Shown piece after piece: positions 19,541 through 28,191 of a stretch of 64,000 nt of DNA. The notes beneath the pieces were generated by a model, which was not told the origin of the DNA, searched no databases, and worked only from the letters and a program-made list of their open reading frames with translations. The stretch's first letter is position 1. Each line of letters starts with the position of its first letter. A program made the position numbers and the translations under genes. The DNA comes from Acinetobacter pittii (lineage in GTDB: Bacteria > Pseudomonadota > Gammaproteobacteria > Pseudomonadales > Moraxellaceae). The DNA lies in contig NZ_CP139249.1 of NCBI RefSeq assembly GCF_034064985.1, positions 434,001 to 498,000 of the forward strand, read 5' to 3'.

Positions 19541-20524
19541 GTGAAAAAAATTTGTTTAGCTCTTATCTTGAGCATAACAGCTGTTGCGAGTTGGGCTGAG
19601 GATCAGGTGTGGTGTGCCTATGATCCCATTGGGTCCCAAGGGGATATTACTCGCCGTTTAAATGACATTCGGCTATATGCCCAGCAATATCAAGTCAAAT
19701 TTAAAGTAGTTACCTATCAAAAAGAACAGCAGGCCATACAAGCTTTTGATGATGGGAAATGTTCAGGTTTAGCGGCATCCAATTTCAATACTTATCGTTA
19801 TAACCAATTTATGGGAAGTACCGCCGGTATAGGGCTTATTCCTAATAATCGTACAGCCAAAAGCTTCTTGCAACTTTTAAATCACCCTACAATTGAGAAA
19901 AGGCTGGTTTCTAAGAATTATGAAGCTGTAGGAATGATTCCCATTGGAACTGCTTATATGGTTCTAAAAAATAAGAACCTCTCTAGAGTCGCTCAATTAA
20001 GAAATCAGCGTATTGGGGTGCTACCTAATAATCCACCACAACAAGCATTGGTACGAAGTGTAGGTGCTCGGCCAGTCTATGTCGATTTGTCTAACGCGAT
20101 TGTGCAGTTTAAGCAAAATAAAATCGATATTGTTCCTGCACCAGTGTATGGGTTATTGCCATATAACTTGCAAAAGGAATTTGGGCCGGATACTCAAGTC
20201 ATCAATTTTCCTTTGGCATATTTCAGTGTTAATTTAATTATTAAACCGCAAGCTTATCCTGCTAATTTTGGTCGAAAAATTCGCGGGTGGTTTGTTCAAA
20301 ATAGTCAATTGCTAACTAACCGTGCGACACAATGGGAAAATCATTTACCTGCTTATTATTGGGTGGATGTCTCTTTTTATGAAAAGCAAAGTTATGACGT
20401 GATGGTTGCCAAAATACGTAATCAGTATGTTCTTTCTGGCTATTACGATGCTTATTTTGTTCAGCTTATGAAGCGCTTACGTTGTATGGACGATCCACGT
20501 TATTTTGAATGTCCAGTTCGCTAA
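19541..20524 (+). CDS. Putative periplasmic solute-binding protein (possibly DUF6091)
   Basis: 327 aa with a signal peptide ending AVASWAED. The mature part shows a periplasmic-binding-protein pattern: VWCAYDPIGSQGD, a KNLSRVAQLRNQRIGVLPN hinge region, and a C-terminal Cys pair (CMDDPRYFECP). I recall this kind of protein as DUF6091 in Acinetobacter; that is from memory only. GTG 19541 has AAGG 6 bp upstream; an in-frame TTG at 19514 with GAGG upstream is an alternative. No permease or ATPase gene adjoins it. Confidence 0.6.
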   Translation: MKKICLALILSITAVASWAEDQVWCAYDPIGSQGDITRRLNDIRLYAQQYQVKFKVVTYQKEQQAIQAFDDGKCSGLAASNFNTYRYNQFMGSTAGIGLIPNNRTAKSFLQLLNHPTIEKRLVSKNYEAVGMIPIGTAYMVLKNKNLSRVAQLRNQRIGVLPNNPPQQALVRSVGARPVYVDLSNAIVQFKQNKIDIVPAPVYGLLPYNLQKEFGPDTQVINFPLAYFSVNLIIKPQAYPANFGRKIRGWFVQNSQLLTNRATQWENHLPAYYWVDVSFYEKQSYDVMVAKIRNQYVLSGYYDAYFVQLMKRLRCMDDPRYFECPVR

Positions 20525-20525
20525 T

Positions 20526-20559
20526 AAAATAAAAGGCAACCGAAGTTGCCTTTTATTTT
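20526..20559. terminator. Bidirectional terminator
   Basis: AAAATAAAAGGCAAC and its perfect complement flank a CGAA loop, giving a 15-bp symmetric stem between convergent genes. Confidence 0.93.
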
Positions 20560-20570
20560 GACTAAAGACT

Positions 20571-23144
20571 TTAAGCTTTTTTGCGTTTTAAACGGCGTTT
20601 AGCTTGTTGAGATGCCATTGCTTCAAGAGCATCTTTCAATTCTTCGTCAGTAAAGGTGGTGATGTGCTGCAACATTTGCAAGGTTACTTCATCAAGCACC
20701 AACTGTGCGCCAGCAGCCATTTGACGGAAATTATCATCAAACTCAATTTGGCCTTGATCGTTAGTACGAATGTAATTTTGTTGTGTAAGTACTTTTAAGA
20801 AGCTTTGGAATAAAGCTTTATCGAAGAACTCTGGCGAATTAAATTCATAGAGAACTGATAAACGTTGCCCTAATAAATGACTTAATTCTTCAACTTGTTT
20901 AGCAGAAATATTACCAGAACCACGTTGAGTAATGAGCGCAAGCGTCATGTAGTAACGCTCAAGACTTTGCTTAACTGGTGTCGCTAAAACAACAAGCTGA
21001 TTATGCTCTTCAGTATTTGGCGCAGAGCTAATCAAATTACCTTCATCATCTTGTTGAATAAGGTTAGATTGAACTAGAGCATCTGCATATTGCTCAACTT
21101 GTGCCTTAAGCTCGCTGCTTTTCCATTTAAGGAATAATTCAGCTTTCAAGAATGGATAGAGCGTATAGATGACATTAGTTAAATCTGAACGACTGATTTT
21201 TCCATTATGTTCAACAAGTGATGCCACTAATGAAGGTAAAACAAAGGCGTGCAAGATGTTATTACGGAAGTAAGTCAGAAGAACCGCTTGGTTATCTTCA
21301 ATCGCAATAATATCGCCAAGTGCATGCTGAACGCGTTTAATGAGTTTAAGCTTTAAACCATACGCAATAATTTCTTTACCAGAAAGTGGTGTTACTTCCA
21401 TACGTTGATCATATGGGAAGTTCGATGCCAAGTTACGATAAGCTTCAAGTTGTTTAATACAGATTTCTTCATCAAGCGTATGCTTTGGAGTTGCAAGCAA
21501 AATAATAGAAAGTAAAGAAACAGGGTTAATCACCACAGCTCGGTTAATATTTTCTAAAATTGCATGTGCTGAGCTATTTACTGCATCTGAAACGGCTTGA
21601 GGAATTGGGTCGTCATTTTTCTCGATGTAAACATTTTCAGCATTATGTTGCTTAAGCAGATCATCAAGGAAAACGGGTTCACCAAAGTTTACGTGGACTT
21701 TACCAAAGATACGTTCAATTTTTCGTAAGGTTTTCACAATACCAAAAATAGATTCGGCTTCTTTTGGCTTACCTTGCATTTCGCCTACGTAAGTTGAGCC
21801 TTCCATGAGTCGTTCATAACCAATATAAGTTGGTAAGAAAACGATCGGTTTAGCACGGCCACGTAAATGGCTGTGAACTGTCATGGCAAGCATACCGGTT
21901 TTAGGCGGTAATAAACGTCCAGTACGTGAACGTCCACCTTCAATAAAGTATTCAAGTGGGGTATTACGTGACAAGATGCTATATAGGTATTCTTTAAATA
22001 CAGTGGTGTATAGACCATTTCCACGGAAAGAGCGGCGAATAAAGAATGCACCGCCTCCACGTAAAAGCTGCCCAACAAATGGTAAGTTTAAGTTATCACC
22101 TGCAGCAATATACGGAACCATCAAACCACGTTTATAGATCACATATGACAATAGTAAATAGTCAATGTGACTGCGGTGGCAAGGTGTGTAGACAACTTCA
22201 TAGTCTTTTGCTAATTCACGAACGGTACTAAAGTTATGTACTTCTACGCCGTCATAAAGCTGGGTCCATAGGCGTGTTAAGGCAAGATCGGCAAAGCGCA
22301 CTGCTGAGTGTGAATAATCCGATACGATTTCATTCACATAGCCAATCGCACGGCGTTCAGCTTCAAGTATGCTCACTTTCCCGCGAATACTTTCACGGCG
22401 GATTGCTTCTTGCACATCACGAGATTTAACAACCGATTGCATGACATTGCGGCGATCCGACAAATCGGGGCCTAACACGACTTCACGCTGACGGTCTAAA
22501 TAATCATTTAACGTACTTACAATATAAGTTGCTGGTGAAAGATTTGGATAATGCTGCTGTGCATATTCAACCAATTCACGTAGCGATTGTGGTTCATGAA
22601 ATTCTAAATAAGACTGACGCCCATGCAAACCAATATTAACCAGTTGCTTAACTGTGCTTGGTGTTGCCCATGTGTCGGAAAATAATAATTTAAACCAAGA
22701 ATCTTCTTTATCTGGCGAACGGCCCCATAAAACTGTAACCGGAACAAGTTCTATATCAAGTTCAGGATTTTCTTGTAAAACTTCAATCAGTTTTAATAAG
22801 CGTGGTGGAAAAGCATGAGGAGGCGGATTCAGTAAATTATTTTCATCATTGTGCTGTAAAAATAAAACTGATGCTTTTTCCTGATGAGTACCCACAATGA
22901 GTGGGTCTAACGCAGGTTTTAAATTTAAACGACGCGTTTCTCCATCAACCACCAGAGCATTGCTTCGAGAGTGGTTTTGCAAGACATAGCAAACCACTTT
23001 TTGGCGCTCAGTCTTTGCTTCTGTTTCTGTTGTTTCTGATACTGGTTCAGTAGGAACTTCCCCAAGAACATGTGGTGTTACCACGAGGTCAAGTAGTTTA
23101 CTCGAAAGCCGACGATACATTTGACCAAACCCACTCTTGGACAT
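20571..23144 (-). CDS. plsB: Glycerol-3-phosphate 1-O-acyltransferase
   Basis: Acylates sn-glycerol-3-phosphate at position 1, the first step of membrane phospholipid synthesis, at the inner membrane. The acyltransferase motif HRSHIDYLLLSY lies near residue 326, the second block GGAFFIRRSF near 371, and FIEGGRSRTGRLLPPK near 410. Length 857 aa, somewhat longer than E. coli (807). The N-terminus has an acidic Glu/Thr linker (residues 28-45). Divergent from tesB. Confidence 0.97.
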   Translation of the reverse strand: MSKSGFGQMYRRLSSKLLDLVVTPHVLGEVPTEPVSETTETEAKTERQKVVCYVLQNHSRSNALVVDGETRRLNLKPALDPLIVGTHQEKASVLFLQHNDENNLLNPPPHAFPPRLLKLIEVLQENPELDIELVPVTVLWGRSPDKEDSWFKLLFSDTWATPSTVKQLVNIGLHGRQSYLEFHEPQSLRELVEYAQQHYPNLSPATYIVSTLNDYLDRQREVVLGPDLSDRRNVMQSVVKSRDVQEAIRRESIRGKVSILEAERRAIGYVNEIVSDYSHSAVRFADLALTRLWTQLYDGVEVHNFSTVRELAKDYEVVYTPCHRSHIDYLLLSYVIYKRGLMVPYIAAGDNLNLPFVGQLLRGGGAFFIRRSFRGNGLYTTVFKEYLYSILSRNTPLEYFIEGGRSRTGRLLPPKTGMLAMTVHSHLRGRAKPIVFLPTYIGYERLMEGSTYVGEMQGKPKEAESIFGIVKTLRKIERIFGKVHVNFGEPVFLDDLLKQHNAENVYIEKNDDPIPQAVSDAVNSSAHAILENINRAVVINPVSLLSIILLATPKHTLDEEICIKQLEAYRNLASNFPYDQRMEVTPLSGKEIIAYGLKLKLIKRVQHALGDIIAIEDNQAVLLTYFRNNILHAFVLPSLVASLVEHNGKISRSDLTNVIYTLYPFLKAELFLKWKSSELKAQVEQYADALVQSNLIQQDDEGNLISSAPNTEEHNQLVVLATPVKQSLERYYMTLALITQRGSGNISAKQVEELSHLLGQRLSVLYEFNSPEFFDKALFQSFLKVLTQQNYIRTNDQGQIEFDDNFRQMAAGAQLVLDEVTLQMLQHITTFTDEELKDALEAMASQQAKRRLKRKKA

Positions 23145-23420
23145 AAGAACTCCTACTTCTTAAAGACAAATCCCAGCACCAAATGCAGAGGGTAATTATT
23201 TTGCGGCATTTATTAAAAAAAACAATATGCTACTTTCTTATAAATTATAATGCTTTTGGCATATTTTATCGTTAAAAATCGTATTTTTAGCTGTTATATG
23301 AGCAATCTTCGTCAGAAGTTGACTGATTGTTCCATGTTCAAATAGTTTTTTATGGCACAATAGATTCTACACATCTGTACTTTAATACGATTTTTTACCT
23401 GAAATATGAAGGTATCTCTC

Positions 23421-24293
23421 ATGAATGCGTTAACCCAAGAACTTGTCGATCTTCTTACTTTAGAGAAGCTAGAAGAAAATATTTACCGTGGCATAAGCCG
23501 TAATCTTGTCGGTAAACGTGTCTTTGGTGGGCAGGTTTTGGGTCAGGCTTTACGTGCGGCATCTTATACAACCGATCGCCCAGCGCATTCTTTGCATGCA
23601 TATTTTTTATATGGTGGCGATATTAATGCCCCAATTATCTATGAAGTAGACCGTTTACGTGATGGGAAAAGTTTCGTAAGTCGTCAGGTTCGTGCCATTC
23701 AACACGGACGAGTTATATTTTCGGCGATGGTTTCTTTTGCTAATCCAGAAGAAGGACTGAATTATCAACATCAAGAACCAGAGTACCCTGCACCAGAGGC
23801 TCTTAAATCTGAAAATGAACTCAAAGAAGGTATTTTAAACTTCGTACCGGAAAATGTTCGCGCTAGCTTTATGCGTGAGCGTCATGTAGAGATCCGCCCA
23901 ATTGATCCGGTAAATCCGTTTCAACCGCAACCTGAAGCTCCTTATAATGCGCACTATATCCGCACACATGACCGTATTCCAAAACAATTAGGTGATATTG
24001 CTCTGCATCAAGCGATTGTTGCGTTTTATTCAGACTTTACCTTAATGACAACTGCTTTGAGACCGCATGGGCTCAGCTATATTTCTCCAAGTTTGCAGTG
24101 TGCAAGTATTGATCATGCCATCTATTTTCACCGCCCGCTGCGTGCTGATGAATGGATGCTTTACGATATGGAAGCAACCGTTAGCGCAGCTTCTCGCGGC
24201 TTAAACTTTGGCCGTATGTGGCAAAATGGCCAACTTGTATGCAGTACCGTGCAAGAGGGTTTAATTCGTTTGCGGGAAATTGAAACGCAATAA
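23421..24293 (+). CDS. tesB: Acyl-CoA thioesterase II
   Basis: Cytosolic double-hotdog thioesterase that hydrolyses medium and long acyl-CoA. Conserved blocks: GKRVFGGQVLGQAL near residue 30, HSLHAYFLYGG near 56, and SLQCASIDHAIYFHR, which includes the catalytic Asp/Gln/Thr region. Length 290 aa (E. coli 286). Start ATG 23421 (MNALTQELV) has GAAGG 7 bp upstream; an ATG five codons earlier overlaps that site and is less likely. The position opposite plsB is consistent with lipid metabolism. Confidence 0.94.
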   Translation: MNALTQELVDLLTLEKLEENIYRGISRNLVGKRVFGGQVLGQALRAASYTTDRPAHSLHAYFLYGGDINAPIIYEVDRLRDGKSFVSRQVRAIQHGRVIFSAMVSFANPEEGLNYQHQEPEYPAPEALKSENELKEGILNFVPENVRASFMRERHVEIRPIDPVNPFQPQPEAPYNAHYIRTHDRIPKQLGDIALHQAIVAFYSDFTLMTTALRPHGLSYISPSLQCASIDHAIYFHRPLRADEWMLYDMEATVSAASRGLNFGRMWQNGQLVCSTVQEGLIRLREIETQ

Positions 24294-24303
24294 ACTCATT
24301 TAT

Positions 24304-24335
24304 AAAGCCATCTCATCAGATGGCTTTTTTATTTT
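24304..24335 (+). terminator. Terminator after tesB
   Basis: AAAGCCATCT/AGATGGCTTT with a 4-nt CATC loop and a T-run. Confidence 0.92.
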
Positions 24336-24429
24336 TAATTGAAACGATGTGACAAAAAATTGCTCGTATGAAAAGCGAGCTCATGTCATATTTGCAAAAG
24401 GATTGCCAACTGAAAAAAATAATGCTGAT

Positions 24430-25668
24430 ATGAACTTAAACACACAAATTCTTATTGCGGCCATTTTAGGCTTAGCCTTTGGTTTCTTATTAACGTTGTA
24501 TCCCGATACTGCGTTTGTAAAACATAGTTTATATGGGTTAGGCATATTAAGTAGTGTCTTTATTGGGCTACTTAAAATGTTGTTGGTGCCTTTGATTTTT
24601 AGCTCAATTGTTGTGGGCGTCTCTAATTTGCAGGCGGGAGGGCAGTTAGGTCCGGTCTGGAAAATTACCTTTTTATGTTGTTTGACCACAACAACACTAG
24701 CTTTAATTTTAGGTATAAGTTGTGCTCATCTATTTGAAGTAGGACGTGGTATAGATATCTCTATTTTCCAAACGTCTATGCAAAATTATCAGGCGCCAGA
24801 TAGTTTAAACCCTGCAAGTTTTTTCACCAATTTTATTCAAAATACATTAATTAACCCATTTAAAGCGTTTAGCGACGGTAATGTTTTAGCTGTTGTGGTC
24901 TTTGCTTTATTTGTTGGTGTTGCTTTAGTTCATGGCGGTGAGCGTTTCAAAAGTATTCACGTATTAAGTCATCAGTTTTTTGAAATGATGATGATGTTAG
25001 TCGGCTGGGTAATGAAGCTAGCACCTTTGGGTATTTTTGCTTTATTAGCAAAGTTAATGGCAACGGAAGATATTTCGGTACTTAGTCGTTTGGCTGAGTT
25101 TGCTGTTGTAGTGACGGGAACTACCATTTTTCATGGTGCTGTTGTTTTACCGTTACTACTTTGGATTTTTGGCCGTATGAGTCCTTGGACTTTTTTCAAA
25201 GGAACACGTACAGCGCTAATTACAGCATTTGCAACCAGCTCTAGTTCTGCCACGATGCCACTTAGTATGAAATGCGCACAGGAAAACTTGGGCGTTCGTC
25301 CGCAAACAGCTGGTTTTGTAATTCCTTTAGGTACACAGCTTAATATGGATGGCACAGCACTATATGAAGCAGCAGCTGCATTGTTTGTCGCAAATTTAGT
25401 GGGGCTAGACTTAAACCTGACACAACAAATTATCGTGTGTTTAACCGCAATGATTGCATCACTCGGTGCGCCAGGAATTCCGAGTGCGGGGATGGTCACC
25501 ATGATTATGGTTTTACAATCGGTAGGTTTACCAGCTGAAGCAATCGCCATTTTACTTCCGATTGACCGTCTATTAGATACGGTAAGAACAGTGGTAAATG
25601 TGCAAGGGGATATGATGATTAGTGTTGTTGTAGATCGTTATACAAAAGATAAAGATATCAGTGTCTAA
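24430..25668 (+). CDS. Dicarboxylate/amino acid:cation symporter (DAACS family)
   Basis: Inner-membrane Na+ or H+ coupled transporter of C4-dicarboxylates or acidic amino acids. The serine-rich re-entrant loop ATSSSSATMPLS lies near residue 276, and the ligand and cation motif GTQLNMDGTALYEAAAALF near 300. Repeated hydrophobic segments cover the whole 412 aa. Start ATG 24430 (MNLNTQILIAA) aligns with family members; a GTG at 24349 would add 27 polar residues. Substrate (glutamate, aspartate or succinate) is undetermined. Confidence 0.9.
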   Translation: MNLNTQILIAAILGLAFGFLLTLYPDTAFVKHSLYGLGILSSVFIGLLKMLLVPLIFSSIVVGVSNLQAGGQLGPVWKITFLCCLTTTTLALILGISCAHLFEVGRGIDISIFQTSMQNYQAPDSLNPASFFTNFIQNTLINPFKAFSDGNVLAVVVFALFVGVALVHGGERFKSIHVLSHQFFEMMMMLVGWVMKLAPLGIFALLAKLMATEDISVLSRLAEFAVVVTGTTIFHGAVVLPLLLWIFGRMSPWTFFKGTRTALITAFATSSSSATMPLSMKCAQENLGVRPQTAGFVIPLGTQLNMDGTALYEAAAALFVANLVGLDLNLTQQIIVCLTAMIASLGAPGIPSAGMVTMIMVLQSVGLPAEAIAILLPIDRLLDTVRTVVNVQGDMMISVVVDRYTKDKDISV

Positions 25669-25677
25669 TCTCCTATA

Positions 25678-25709
25678 TAAAAAGCAGGATTTAAAATCCT
25701 GCTTTTTAT
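25678..25709. terminator. Bidirectional terminator
   Basis: AAAGCAGGAT/ATCCTGCTTT inverted repeat with flanking A- and T-runs between convergent genes. Confidence 0.92.
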
Positions 25710-25713
25710 ATTT

Positions 25714-26664
25714 TTAAGCGGCTTGAAGCTCGGCTCTTTTTGCTGCTGGAGATTGAGATAAATAACTTACCGCATCTTCAGTACTGCCTTCTTTAACTGG
25801 ATCATACCAAGGCATGAGGTAATCAATTTGTTGAGCAATAAGCCAGATTGGGTTTGGTAAAACCTGATTATCTTTTCTGCTAATTTTATACCACTCTACA
25901 GCAACCCATACTGGGAAAAATCTAGATTTAGCAGCATCAGCAAAACGGGGATCTTGTTTCATAATATGCGCAGCGCCATCTACCCATAATCCAAGCACCA
26001 GTACAATCACTGCAAGACTTAAATAGTAGCGTGGAATATATCCACCACCCAAATGGCGGTATAAATCAAAAGCAACGGTACGGTGTTCAATTTCTTCTGA
26101 ACCATGCCATTTAACCAGATCGACCATTTCAGGGTCAGCGCCTAATTCTTCCCAACGCTTGTTATAAAGTGCATATTTCCCTAATACACAGGTCATATGC
26201 TCAACAGTTGCAATAACGCCTAAACGGAAAAGGTCCCATTGCCCTTGTAGAAATTGAGGAACTTCTTTGTCAAAAGGTTTATCTGCTAAGGCGGTTGTAA
26301 ATAGATAATTCATAATGTCCAGATTTCGCTGGATATCAATATTACGCGCACTTAAATATTCTTTATTGGCAGAAGTATGCGCATTGGCATGCATAGCTTC
26401 TTGGCGGATAAATGCTTGTACATCCTGTTTAAGTTTTTCGTCTTTAATTTGCGGTAAAACTTTATTGTACAAACGGCAAAACCAGAATTCTCCGGCAGGT
26501 AAAATGTTATTAATTTCATTAATAAAATAACTTGCGAAAGGCTGATTTGGAATCCAGTCAACAGGGGTATCTTTCCAGTCAAATTTTACTTTACGTGGAA
26601 GAATTTTATAGTCAATAGAAGAACCTAAAGCCTTGTTCTTCAAAAAAGATAACAATTTCATCAT
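25714..26664 (-). CDS. Metal-dependent hydrolase family protein (PF10118-like)
   Basis: 316 aa. Carboxylate and His motifs typical of this diiron-like helical family are visible: RQEAMHANAH (about residue 87), TVEHMTCVLG (about 153) and SEEIEHRTVAFD (about 188). A hydrophobic helix at about 214-232 (YYLSLAVIVLVLGLWVDGAA) suggests membrane association. Two ATG codons are adjacent at the start. Reaction unknown. It is isolated between two terminators. Confidence 0.75.
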   Translation of the reverse strand: MMKLLSFLKNKALGSSIDYKILPRKVKFDWKDTPVDWIPNQPFASYFINEINNILPAGEFWFCRLYNKVLPQIKDEKLKQDVQAFIRQEAMHANAHTSANKEYLSARNIDIQRNLDIMNYLFTTALADKPFDKEVPQFLQGQWDLFRLGVIATVEHMTCVLGKYALYNKRWEELGADPEMVDLVKWHGSEEIEHRTVAFDLYRHLGGGYIPRYYLSLAVIVLVLGLWVDGAAHIMKQDPRFADAAKSRFFPVWVAVEWYKISRKDNQVLPNPIWLIAQQIDYLMPWYDPVKEGSTEDAVSYLSQSPAAKRAELQAA

Positions 26665-26703
26665 TTAGTCCTGATTTTTAACTCGATGAAGTTATAACGA
26701 GTA

Positions 26704-26741
26704 TAAAAAAAGCCCCTACATTTGTGTTTAGCAATAGGGGC
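26704..26741 (-). terminator. Terminator after engB (minus strand)
   Basis: On the minus strand GGCCCCTA pairs with TAGGGGCT across a 16-nt loop and is followed by seven T. The orientation fits engB. Confidence 0.82.
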
Positions 26742-26788
26742 CAATTTGAATATAAATTTAATGAAGAAATTGTATCTGCTATGAAAAT

Positions 26789-27565
26789 TTAGCTTTCAGT
26801 GTCCTCATCTGATGCTTCAGGAATCGCATCAACGTCAAATTCGGACTCTTGATCAAGCGTAAAATGTAATCGTCCAGCCATAACACTTGCTAGCTCTTCT
26901 AAACCTAATTTATTAAGCGATGAGAAAAGTTGAATCGAGAAATCAAGCTTCATTTTTTTCAGCTGCTGCTTAACTTCTAATAGCACTTTGTTTGCTGGAC
27001 CACGATTAAGCTTGTCCGCTTTTGTTAGAAGGATATGAACAAATAGATGACGTGAATAAGCCCACTCTAGCATCATCATGTCGAAATGCTGTAATGGATG
27101 GCGAATATCCATCAGTAATACTAAACCTTGTAAGCTTTTACGATGGATTAGATAATTTTCTAATTCTTTTTGCCATACTCGTTTCATATCTTCAGGTACA
27201 GCTGCATAGCCATAGCCAGGAAGATCGACTAAACGTTGATCGGGGTTGCCTAAGCTGAAGAAGTTAATCATCTGAGTGCGACCAGGTTTTTTTGAGGCAC
27301 GTGCGAGTTGTTTTTTGTTGGTCAAGGCATTAATAGCACTAGATTTACCAGCATTTGAGCGCCCTGCAAAAGCAATCTCGTAGCCACTATCTTCAACACA
27401 AAGTGCCAATTTAGGAGCACTCATTAAAAATTCAGCTTGGCGCAACCAGTTTAGTGATTGTACAGCATAGGCTGTGATCGCTGGGTCTGGTTTCTTTTCA
27501 TAGCTGATCTTTTGTTTTGGTGCGAGTCTGGCTTTGGTGTCTTTCGATTTTTCACTACGACGCAT
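26789..27565 (-). CDS. engB: Ribosome biogenesis GTPase EngB/YsxC
   Basis: Essential TrmE-Era-EngA-EngB-Septin-type GTPase needed for 50S assembly. G1 GRSNAGKSS (about residue 70), G2 TPGRTQ-like loop KPGRTQMINFF, G3 DLPGYG, and G4 TKAD are all present. At 258 aa it is longer than E. coli (210), with a basic N-terminal extension of about 45 residues and an acidic C-terminal tail (SEFDVDAIPEASDEDTES). Confidence 0.95.
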   Translation of the reverse strand: MRRSEKSKDTKARLAPKQKISYEKKPDPAITAYAVQSLNWLRQAEFLMSAPKLALCVEDSGYEIAFAGRSNAGKSSAINALTNKKQLARASKKPGRTQMINFFSLGNPDQRLVDLPGYGYAAVPEDMKRVWQKELENYLIHRKSLQGLVLLMDIRHPLQHFDMMMLEWAYSRHLFVHILLTKADKLNRGPANKVLLEVKQQLKKMKLDFSIQLFSSLNKLGLEELASVMAGRLHFTLDQESEFDVDAIPEASDEDTES

Positions 27566-27665
27566 AAAAAATAACTTTTTAAATGAGAGGGCTCGCGCCT
27601 AGTATAAAGGAGCTTGGGTATTCTTGCTAATTTTCAATAAATCAACTTATGAAAATCAGTAGAGC

Positions 27666-28103
27666 TTAGATTTCTAAAAAGGCAATAGGGGAGTGAGCAG
27701 GAGCCAATTTTGATTGCTGCAAAACTTCTCCGAGTGTGTATTGATCTAGGCTTTGATAAAAACTCTCTAGAGCTTGATCTAAAATACCTTTTAAACCACA
27801 GTGACTGCGTAATACACAAGGTGGAGTATTGCACTCAACGATTTGATTATCACCCTGTAATATTCGAACAATTGAACCTAAATTCGAATTAAGAGCATCT
27901 GGGTTTAAGCGTATTCCACCTCCTTTTCCACGAATGGTAATAATCCATTCTTGTTTGCCCATAAAGTGAACAACTTTAACCAGATGGTTTTGTGAAACAT
28001 GCAAATCTTTCGCGATTTCTGCAATCGTGTAGGGTACATCACTTGGGCGTGCAACATACATTAATATTCGTAATGCATAATCGGTAAATTTATTGAGCTG
28101 CAT
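27666..28103 (-). CDS. nsrR: NsrR, nitric-oxide-sensing Rrf2-family repressor
   Basis: 145 aa from ATG 28103 (MQLNKFTDYALRILMYVA). An N-terminal winged helix (IAEIAKDLHVSQNHLVKVVHFM, given here as the recognition region around residues 28-49) is followed by three Cys at residues 91, 96 and 102 in C-x4-C-x5-C spacing, the same numbering as E. coli NsrR. This pattern holds the NO-sensitive iron-sulfur cluster. It lies 88 bp downstream of, and on the same strand as, a short flavohemoglobin whose promoter region carries a perfect NsrR-type palindrome, which supports the assignment. Confidence 0.88.
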   Translation of the reverse strand: MQLNKFTDYALRILMYVARPSDVPYTIAEIAKDLHVSQNHLVKVVHFMGKQEWIITIRGKGGGIRLNPDALNSNLGSIVRILQGDNQIVECNTPPCVLRSHCGLKGILDQALESFYQSLDQYTLGEVLQQSKLAPAHSPIAFLEI

Positions 28104-28146
28104 GATCACCAAAAATGGAAGGGAATAAAAAGGATGATCATCTTAG

Positions 28147-28176
28147 CCTGAAAGTTTAAATAAGAAAACTTTCAGG
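28147..28176 (-). promoter_or_regulatory. Hairpin between the globin gene and nsrR
   Basis: CCTGAAAGTTT/AAACTTTCAGG, an 11-bp stem with an 8-nt loop. On the minus strand no T-run follows, so it is not a standard terminator; attenuation or mRNA stabilisation in a globin-nsrR transcript is possible. Confidence 0.5.
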
Positions 28177-28191
28177 CAAGAGGTTTTTACA

